A DNA stretch of 64,000 bases, taken from contig NW_020170487.1 of assembly GCF_000524195.1 (NCBI RefSeq), positions 83,257-147,256 of the forward strand. Reading direction: 5' to 3'. The notes beneath the pieces are model-generated. The model had not been told where the DNA came from. It was given only the letters and a program-made list of their open reading frames with translations, and did not search any database. Shown here in pieces: positions 54,738 to 64,000 of the stretch. This DNA comes from Echinococcus granulosus. Taxonomy: Eukaryota; Platyhelminthes; Cestoda; Cyclophyllidea; Taeniidae. The stretch's first letter is position 1; every line of letters begins with the position of its first letter. The position numbers and the translations under genes were made by a program.

Positions 54738-55798
54738 TTTCCCTACATCATGTTAAAATCTGTATTTCTGGAACACTCTCCTATGCAAGTCAACATATTA
54801 CCAGATACATTTGGAATAATGAGAAATAAACTACACACAGTAACCATGGAAAGGTAAAAGAGCGGATGATATCGAGTTTATAAACTGCAAAACACCATAT
54901 TTTTCGCTAAAAATAGACAAAGTCTACAACTTTGTGTGGGACTGATCAATACTGCCTATTTCCATGGTACACCTTTTTTGTAGCTTCATCCTCATTCGAT
55001 GATCATTTTCAGTGATAAGAAGAAAAATGAATGGGACGCCTTATTTTTACCATATTCTCCGCGTTCACTGACTCGAGTAAATGCTTACACGCACAGGCCC
55101 TGCAATTTTTAGGCCTTAACAAACAGCTCATTTAAATGTCACATTCCAAATTCCAAGTAATAGGGAAGATTTTTGGGAAGTAGTGATTCTGTTGGCAAAA
55201 AAGGCGACGATACTTCAAAGTGTCAGCTCGTGGATTGCGAAATTCATTGCCAGAGAATCAGGTACAATGGGGCTTCGAAAGGAATAAATAGGCTCTCTAC
55301 GCATAGAGACGAGATCCACTCGCCATTTGAAAGAGGAAAATGTAATAGTGGTTCAAATACCCCTCTTTCAACGATACCATCTCTTACAAAACTTGTGTTT
55401 TTAGAGCAATTAAAGTAGAAACTTGAAGACTTCCTTTAAAACTCGTAAACACAATTTTGGCATGAATCCACAAGGATTGTTTGAAGCAAGAAAAGGGGCT
55501 TGGGAACCATGGTAATGGCTTAGTATGGAGAGCAAGCCTATAATAGGGAAACTGTACACTAAGAGATAGGTTTAGAAAGGGGGCCCGAGTGTTCCTATTG
55601 AGATCAACAGTGGTATCGAAAAAGCGGAACTTTATGCTAAGAGGAACTTTTTCAGTGGAACAAGAGAAGCAACGAATTAAATAATAGATGTAGATATGCG
55701 CAGAGGAATACAAGCAAGCAAAACAATTCAAGGCTGCAAACACGCCTGCCTGCTTCAAAAACAGCTGAAAATGTGCTCAGGGAGGTGTGAAGACGTAC

Positions 55799-55950
55799 CT
55801 AGGATTACCCAACATAGCGGCGTGATGGAGGCAGTTGTGTCCGAGGCTATTAGTTATCGCAAGGTCCGCCCGGTTGGCCAGAAGCAGTTCCACCATAGCA
55901 AGGTTTTCACCAGAGACTGCATCATGCAGTGGTGTGTCACCATCACAATC
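55799..55950 (-). CDS. MIB1: Mind bomb, upstream ankyrin-repeat exon
   Basis: This 152-bp exon has a TTCAG acceptor just above 55950 and a GTACGT donor at 55798. It encodes DCDGDTPLHDAVSGENLAMV, then ELLLANRADLAITNSLGHN and CLHHAAMLGNP, which is one and a half ankyrin repeats. The DCDGDTPLHDA and HHAA.LGNP motifs are characteristic of the mind bomb ankyrin array. It starts in phase 0 and ends in phase 2, exactly what the exon at 27877 needs. It is the most 5' mind bomb exon that I can find. The rest of the ankyrins and the MIB/HERC2, ZZ and REP domains must lie upstream, beyond the window. Confidence 0.92.
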
Positions 55951-58900
55951 CTGAAGTTCGCAAATTTTCTAATTAGAAAGAGCCCATGTCCGCTTGAGCA
56001 TGTATGCGTAAAGCCAATGACTGTTAGATGAAGGTAGCTGATATCTTTACTGGCATGACTGTCTAGATGGTCCAAATGATAAGGTCGCACTCAGGAGTGA
56101 AAACAAGTCTCGCAATAATGCATAAAATGCTATCAACAGTTCAGTGCATAGCAAGGTTACTTGGTTATAGAAATGATATACCTTCACATTTAATCAGCAC
56201 TAAAATCCGATCTTCTTGAATAAAGCAACGGGTTGTTTCAGAAATCGGAGGAGATTAAATCTGGGTAAATTTTGTGCGCAAAACGACTACCCGGATTAGA
56301 ACACAGCGACCCATTCATTTGCAGCGATTCCTGCCCGATTACCGTTAAATCTAGCGTAATAAATGTGGCTTTACAGAAACCGGACAGATGTGCAACAAAT
56401 CAGAAGTATCATGTGGATTATAACCACCCATGAAGTGTTAGTTTAGAAAAAAAATGATAAAGAGCTGTTTTAGGCCACAGTGAGTGCAAACTATTTGTGA
56501 GATAAGAATAAGGACAATGCATTTGGATAAATTTTTCGGTGTCTTCAACTTCAAGAAAGTAGTATGAGGACTCTAGAAACAAGCACTAGTAACAATGAAA
56601 CTTTCATAAAAATCGAGAGCAAAAGTAGCGCCTTAAACTAGTTTAAAAGAGTAATGAAGCCTGTGTGGTTTTGAACATGCCCTTTACTGTACGAAGAGAT
56701 TGCTGCTTAAAGCCACCAGTATTAACAGACATTTCATATAAAAATTCCTTAAAAATATTCTTTAAAAATCGCCCTCATTCAAATGGTAAATGCATAGTCA
56801 GCATACTTAGCTCACAGCTCTCTCGAACAATTGGTTCAGCTGGGGAGTAGAAATGGCCTTTTTTCAGAACATCAGATCGTGGGTAAAAATGACTTCAACC
56901 CCAATTGAACCTCCCAAAATGATTCAAAATCAAAATAACTTGACTAAATAAGTTCGCATGCATAAGAAAAAGCGTGTTTTGCGATTTTTTCATGCATCAA
57001 TTCCAGCAAGAAGGGATAGACTTCAAGATATATCTAGATCTCCATCGACCCCATTCCTTACTGACTGGGAAACATATTCTCACATACTTGAAGTATTCCT
57101 TAGACGAGGTTCGGTCATTTGGATACCAAAACAAATGCCCTGGAAATTGATGAACTGAAACCGAGTCGGAGAGTTACTATACAGACAACAAAAATACATT
57201 ACTACTACTTTCCTTCTTAAGCAAAAAGCCAACGCTATACAAAAGAAGCTGGTAACTTATTCATCCGCATGAAAGTTTCACTGGCCACAGTGGGTGGATA
57301 ATGTGCTCCAGCAAAGAAGGATGAATAATTCAAAAGCCGGCCGATGAAATAAAACACTTCAAGGTGATTAGTGAGAGCCACCATGATCGCCTCCATTGCA
57401 TATGCAAACGCACCTTACAAATTAAAGCTTAACCACATGTATGACATTGCATTGGCGACTCCAGAATCACTGCATAACCCTTGAAGTGGGCTGGTAAAGT
57501 CGACTTTTAAAATCTAAAGCTGATCCATTGTCTAACATAACGGTGCGCCAGAAATTTCACAAAATGGCAAAACACCGAGAAAATAGGTCCAACAAGAATA
57601 AAAAGAGAGACAAAGACCCGCGGTGAATTCGCCCAAGGAGAGAACACTATGAGAAAGTAAATTACGATTGAGCGAGAAGGACAAATCGTAAGTGAAATCA
57701 TTCATTTATCCACTGCCTGCATTTAAAGAAACGCAGAAGTGCGGGCCAACAGCACACTGCGATATGGGAATCCCGTAATAAACACTGCGAGAGCATGAGA
57801 ACACCCGACCGTGCATTTTTATGTGGGTGCGTGTGTGTGAGTATTTTTCCTCTTACCAGGCATTAAGTCGGGATTACGGCTTCCCAAGCAGCTGAGACAA
57901 TCAGCATCATCAAGACCCAAATCGGTTGGAAATTGGCTGTTGAACGTGGAGAGAGATAGTGGTTTGAGCTGAAATGGCGGCGTAAAGGTCTCACACTAAA
58001 AAGACTTCGTAATCGAAAAACGGATGGACTTTTTTCAAAAGAGTATGACTATAAAACAAAAAAAAACGTAAAAAAATGGTGGAAGAGAGGAAAAATGAGT
58101 AAGTATATCATTTTTAGAAGGGAGCAGTTTTGAAACACCCGCTAGACCTCCTAAAGCTGTACTTATAGATAATTAGCGTTGATATTTTTTACAGGGATGA
58201 AGCTACTTTTGCAGAAACATTGTAAGGTCGAAAGTATGGACATTCCAACGACAACAAAAATCATTACTATGTTTGTTCACAATAGTAGTGAGAAAAGGAA
58301 ATAGTCTTTTTGAATTTCCGCTAAATAAACCAGAGATAAACATCAGTCGCTTGGAAACTGCACCATTGTCTCCTTCCTCCGGTCATTACAGATATCAAAG
58401 AGCCTAAATTAAAATTTCTCTGAATACGGCCTCATTTATCGTCTGGTTCACGGACTAAATTTGGACTAGTTGCCAATGTAGCGTTTTGGAACCTTTCAAC
58501 TCGGTGAGTAAAAGCGTACGCTTACTGCGTCTACTTTTGATCTAAAATTGACGTTGGGTGCGTGAATAAGCTACCAGGATTTTTGCATTATGCAACACTG
58601 CAGTCACCGTGTTGTGCAAGCATCAAGCGACCTTCCCACTTTGAAATAGCAGATAACAGAAAGCTGTTATGAACGTCCAACCCAGCTACACAACTTATCC
58701 ATGAGAATGAACGTGGCAGTTTAAGCACCTATTTGATTCACAAACATTCTCCAATTATACGTATAAGGTCTTCTTCGGGAAAGGTGCAGCTCCCCAACTG
58801 ATGTGTTTAAGTTAGATCAGATACAGGTCCTTGCTGTAGTCCATTTGAAGCACGAAGATGCTAGCTCATGATACACGAAAAAAGTAAACCTGAATAAGTG

Positions 58901-61900
58901 TCACTTTCAATGCAAAAGATCGAGCCCGATAGCCCCTTCAATGCCCTAAATTTGACAGAAACGGAAGCTATGACACAGTCCTATTTCTGATAATATTTTT
59001 GTAAAAGAACACGCCAGACTAGTTGGTTATTGTTGAGCCAGGTTTCCCGAATGATAAAGCATAACTCCTACCTTCAAGCTAAGTAATTGTATGCATTACT
59101 AAGGAGCAAAATAAAAGGCGTAAAATATTTAAAGCGTGGAGAACTGACATAGTAACTCAATCATGCGTTGAAAACCACTTGAAATCAGTTGAGTGCGCTA
59201 TACTTCTCCACATAAGTATTTCATCCGTTACGGAAGTGTTTCAACATGGAAATGACGGTAGCAGTATCTCTGTAAAAACCAAGAACCGTCTTCAGACTAT
59301 TAGGTGCACCATCGCTTTTGCGACCCGCAGTCCTGAAAGAAGGGGTAGGAAACCCAATTCTCAATGCACGATTTGCGACACCGGTGCATTTTAAAAGTGG
59401 AGAGATCATGCAATTGGAAGATAAATTCTAAGGAAATTGAAGTACCTACCGCAAAGAATATGAATGGAGCTTGCCATCTTGTCATTTGCAGCCTTAAAAA
59501 CGTTTCCACAGTTTTAAAGGTAACAATGTACCATAATTTCCCCATAAAATGCGTTTACTTAAATGGAAATGAATTTGCAAGAACCAAGGAGGCGCGGCTA
59601 ATATGATCAAATAGGGTGTGACAATTGCTAATTGAGAGCTATCCAGAGGCAATTAGGCTACGTAGTTTGTAAACGGATTCCTGGAAAAGTGGCTGTAACT
59701 TTGAGAAGCAAATTGTATAAATTTGTGAGTAAAGTCCTTCAGAGAGGAAGGGAAAAGCAACAAAAATTAAGCCACCCAAAAGCCCGACAAGCCAATCTGC
59801 TTATCCACTAATGCGGTAAATCGAGCCTGTCATTTGGGTGTGTGTGTGTGTGTGTGTGGCTCTAGGGAGAAGAGGAGGGGGTAATTAAAGAGCGAATTGA
59901 ATTTACGACGGAAACTGACCGGTAATTTAATTCTTTCCTGGAGCATTTAACGGCCCCATAACTCCACTTGACTCCATTTTTTGGCATTTATCGGGCAAAA
60001 AAAAACCACAATATGAATTACTCAATGATCGTAGTCGGAGCCCTAGATCTAAAACTCGGATTCATTTGAAACCTATGATCTTAAGCCTGCCTTTAAGTTG
60101 AATTGGAAATAAAGTCTCAAATGCCGAAAAGAATACGCAGAATTCATTACATTTCTATTGAATATGAACGAATTTGCCCACCGGTCGGTCAATGTTAAGC
60201 ATTCGGATAAAAGGCAACAAACTCCACTTTGCACTAGCTTTTTTAGAGCAATAAACATAATAAAACAAGTTTAAATTTCTTTTCAAAAAACGACGGCATG
60301 GCGGCTTTTAAAGAAGTTTAATAAAACAACCAATAACACAGAGCTGTCTCGTAGACATTTTAAGACTAATGGCCGACAAAAAGTACACCTTGGTGTTTTA
60401 TCAATCAATATGGAAACAAAAAAGGCAAAATCTGTCTAAGTTGCTAAGGCTTTTTCTTCAGACTAGGTAGGGATACAATTAACCGCCCGCTTGTTTGGGT
60501 CACGGACCCTGTGAGAACGATAGACTAAGGACAAGCGTGGGGATAAGGCTTGATTACATTTCCGACGAGCCTTTAGGTGAAAGCTACCACAAAATGAAGT
60601 GTTTTGACTACTTGTGATAGTTTGCTCAATGTTACTTTAAGCTGTTAATAGACGTTCTTTGACTGAGTCCGGAAGCTGCCACTCTTTGAGTATCCACAGG
60701 GAACCTCATTTTTGGTTACAGCTATGGCAGTTATCCTTTCCCTCTGAGATGAGGATAGGAGATATCACACCCCGATAATTTCCTGGAATGATACAGTCCT
60801 CACAAAACTTTTTTGAGAAAGATGCACTGGAGCATCGAATATTACCGTAATTTTTTTTTAAATACAAAAACAGGATAGCCTACTGTATGATTAGAATGGG
60901 GTTACAAGAAAAGAGACGTGTAGCCTCCCTCCACAATAAGCAAATTGTCGTTTGGAGAATAACAACAATCACCCAATTTCCAAATTCCAAGACATTATCA
61001 AAACTACGCATCATGAAAGAACAAAAGTCCTTCACGGCAAGCCAACATATGGTGATTTAGCACAAAAAGATATTTGCTTTAATTGTAAATGTGACTACAC
61101 AGACTGATGTCACCTGCACGGCTAGATAGTTAGATCTTCAGTATGTTTAAAATAAAGCTAATCTTCGACTCCCATGCCGGCTAATGCCTTTAAAGCAAAC
61201 TTGGGCGCTCATCAGGGGTAAAATAGGTTCAATTAAGGCGTCTATATTTAATTTTTTTCAATCAAAATAAGAAGCTTACTAAAATTAGACGCGACCATTA
61301 AATGCTAATGCACCTGCCTGTATCTGGGTGGAAAGTCACCGCTAAACCCGTTGTTTACCATTTATAAGGTCCATTTCAAACCGCTACCAGAATATATTCC
61401 GCGTCTATCGGATAAAGCGATAACACAAGGCAGGGAAGATACTCATTTAGGGAGAACCCAGATGGTCAAATTGGTTATTCACCCAAGAGAGTGGCAAATT
61501 TGTAAGGAAGAGTAAAATTCCGATTATGCAGGAGAAGGAACCCTATTAAAACGTTACAGGCATGCCGTTGAATACGTACCTGCATATGTATCTCTAAATC
61601 GGATGCTCAGAGGACAAAAATGGCTATACTAGAGAGCTAAAAGTCTGAAGCATTCAGTCAATCTTCTGGTCAACACAATTACCAATATGTTACGTGACTG
61701 CATCCCAATCAAAGGGTACAGTGAGGTGCTGAGATAGGAAGAAACAAATGTCAAAACAAGCACGGCTACATAGATAGACCTAAAATGCTAAATTTTTCGA
61801 TAATTTCACCTTTGCACATTTTTTTTGATTACCCTCAGAAATGCTTCTACAGTTCATTTATAGTGTTTTTGATAGAGTGGACTGTTGTTACAACTTGAGG

Positions 61901-64000
61901 CGTGCTCGTGTCACACAGTGCAGTGCGACCTTAAGTGACTAGGAAAGTACAAAGGGGAACACGCAAACCAGCCAACGCAAGTGGTCAGGAGGTGTCATGC
62001 CTTAAAATGACTTCATTCTTCCACTGCACACTTCCACCCAGCCACACTATTCCAGTGCTCGCGCAGGTAGCGCCCAGAGATACATCAGTGCCTCACTTTG
62101 AAATATAACAAATATTGTTAGATGTCATTTAACCGCCGAAACACCAATTGACCACAGATAACAGATATTGACAGAGGCACTTTATAATATCCATCAGACC
62201 AACAAAAGCGTTCCGTTAAAAGAAACTAGTTGCAAGATTGATGTTCGAGAAAGGTTTGAAAAACGCACCAATATTTGAAGAACATATTTTACTGCGATCA
62301 TCGGTAGATGAGACTACGAAATTCGTCGTTGAGACAGCAAACTGCGCGCGCCTCTCAACGCGACTCACCAGACAGGGAGTGAAAACCACGGCTAGTGTTA
62401 CCTCAAAAAAGGGAAGTAAGTCGGAAACAGAATAGGGCGCATAGACTCCCGTCTTTCGGGCATGGTGATGCTAACTCATGTTTATCCTCTCCACGCAGTC
62501 ATTCTGGGGGGTAATGTTAGGAGATGCATCGTGTTTTTGATAGAACTGAATCGCTTTTTTAAAATTCTGTATCCGCAAGTGCAATTTCAGGCAAAAGGGG
62601 CATGGAGAACACGGGAATCGGACGTTCGATTCATGTTGATTATGATTTTGGCTAGTTCACACAATACACTAAAGTTCATTAACCTCGGAGACATTCTTAC
62701 ACTTGACGTTTTGTGATAATAGTAGCGAAAGGATACTTTGTAGTCACTGTGACTTACTCTTGTAAGGGAAAAGAAAAGGAGATGAGGTAATACGTATGAT
62801 GATCGTTCACTACATCGAACGCTAAAGTAAACACAATGACAGTAAAAAAAAATCCAAAGTCATTATTTGGAGTGATTTATCAGTAGGATTTTACTTATTC
62901 TAAAAACGCTAATTAGGGAGAAGTAGTCATACTTTTGTTTGTGCAGACAATGCCAAAGGTTAACGCCCAGGGAGTTACGGAGATCAGTATAAATCCGTCC
63001 TTCAACCGGAAGCTAAATCCTAAGGGCAAAAGGGGTTTTGTACGTGTAGGCTAAGACCGGACATAGCCAGCACAAAGCCATAATAACGAAACGCTTCTGG
63101 TAAGACGCTTTTAAAACTCCAAAGCATTACAATGGTAAGCAACATACTCTACTTAACACATTTCAGTAGAACGTTGAGGCCCATGATAGAAAATATCGAG
63201 TTTGGTGGTTGACTGCTTATTTTGGAATTGGGAAGGGTAAGACGCAAAAAAAAAACAATCTGGAATTCTCGAAAATGCATGGATAAATGCAGTAAATGCA
63301 TACATTCAATAAATCTGTGGGTTTTACAGATAAGCAAGTAAAAGTGATCAAAAGCAGCCTTCATTACACGGTCACTAGCGTCGTAAAATAACGTAATACG
63401 AGAGACAAGAATCAAACGCACGCACTCAAAAGTGGTTCTTTAACAAATGCGATTTGAAATGTACCATGAGATAATAAATTATCACGTCATTATAAGAGCT
63501 AAATTTGTCAAATGCACACTCAATTAAAAGTTCTATTTGTGAAAAAACGTTTACAGTAAGCATTAAAATCCGGCAATAGAGCCACACATAAATCCTATTC
63601 CGAAAGTGTACTCTGCCTGAAATAATGCTGTCTAGCCAATTCATACCTTAGGCCTGCTGGGAAGGCCAGGCCATCAGATGGCATTAACGGATGGAGAAAA
63701 ATCGCACTTTCAGCTTCCTCAAAGTTTAACTTTTTACTTGCCAAAAAGATTGCAAAAATGGAAAAAGTAGGTAAAATCATTGTTGAATAAATAATTATGC
63801 TATTTTTTAATGTAAGGTAGCCTAGGCTCTGGACAAAGGGGCCACCGAAATTGAGGCATGCCCTGTGTTTGAATTAAAAATGCCAAACACTATGAAGGAT
63901 TGCCGGTGCATTTCGATTCATCCATTTGTGCACACATGCAAACTCGGTAAAATTAGCCTGAAGACAACTCCAACTACTTTAATATCCAATGATTTGGAAG
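55951..64000 (-). other. Probable further intron of the mind bomb gene, no exon recognised
   Basis: A splice acceptor at 55951 shows that transcription comes from higher coordinates. About 8 kb follow in which I see no ankyrin, ZZ or MIB/HERC2-like exon on the minus strand and no recognisable gene on the plus strand. Short open frames (56958-57158, 59364-59606, 62238-62435, 62462-62716) match no family I know and have no splice support. A small exon could still be missed. Confidence 0.5.
59838..59858. repeat. (GT)10 microsatellite
   Basis: Twenty-one bases of uninterrupted GT repeat in the AT-rich right-hand part of the window. Confidence 0.95.

Larger units (their letters stand above)
27878..55798 (-). 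other. Giant intron of the mind bomb gene (about 27.9 kb)
   Basis: The exon ending at 55799 leaves AG, with a GTACGT donor. The exon starting at 27877 supplies T after a CATAAACAG acceptor. Together they read GNPSVFCALISYCDQMP with no residue missing against the family. Within the interval I found no further ankyrin exon and no convincing nested gene. Open frames here, for example 33479-33700 and 49861-50151, match nothing I know. Contents are AT-rich sequence, microsatellites, GC-richer islands near 29290-29440, 30390-30800, 33720-34170, 35200-35560 and 44270-44600, and a 100-N gap. Confidence 0.85.

Overview
This window is eukaryotic nuclear DNA. It carries six protein-coding genes or gene parts, all split by GT-AG introns. 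The organism is most likely a flatworm, possibly a tapeworm or fluke; this is inference. It rests on the mix of ultra-short introns (29, 31, 32 and 34 nt) with very long ones, on the AT-rich non-coding DNA, and on an invertebrate-type contactin with an N-terminal C-type lectin domain. No viral, plasmid, CRISPR or prokaryotic operon features were seen. Gene models were built by eye: each splice site was chosen so that reading phase is kept across every junction and the protein stays collinear with its family.

Layout, left to right. (1) 130-4307, minus: Kintoun/DNAAF2, a dynein-arm pre-assembly factor, in five exons. (2) 5971-6442, plus: ribosomal protein uS12/RPS23, in two exons with a 34-nt intron. 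(3) 6736-11207, minus: EFTUD2/Snu114, the U5 snRNP GTPase, in 15 exons. It is tail-to-tail with RPS23 and head-to-head with gene 4. (4) about 11731-13249, plus: an unrecognised small protein with STI1/DP-like helical repeats; its 5' end is unresolved. (5) 13956-21843, minus: contactin (signal peptide, C-type lectin, six Ig, four FN3, GPI-type tail), 18 exons, 1305 aa. (6) 23403-27877 plus an exon at 55799-55950, minus: the C-terminal 769 residues of a mind bomb E3 ligase (ankyrin repeats and three RINGs). Its two ankyrin exons are separated by an intron of about 27.9 kb. The 5' part of this gene lies beyond the window, so 55951-64000 is probably another of its introns.

The genes do not form a pathway. 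RPS23 and EFTUD2 are housekeeping genes (translation, splicing), DNAAF2 serves motile axonemes, contactin is a neuronal/glial adhesion protein, and mind bomb ubiquitinates Notch ligands. The right 60% of the window is gene-poor. It holds microsatellites, short inverted and tandem repeats, a few GC-richer islands and one 100-N assembly gap, and I found no convincing nested gene there. No new biological system is evident. The points most worth a second look are the giant in-phase intron, a mind bomb RING interrupted by about 50 extra residues, a contactin lectin domain without calcium-sugar motifs, a 15-nt C tract in the contactin 3' UTR, and the unrecognised STI1-like gene.
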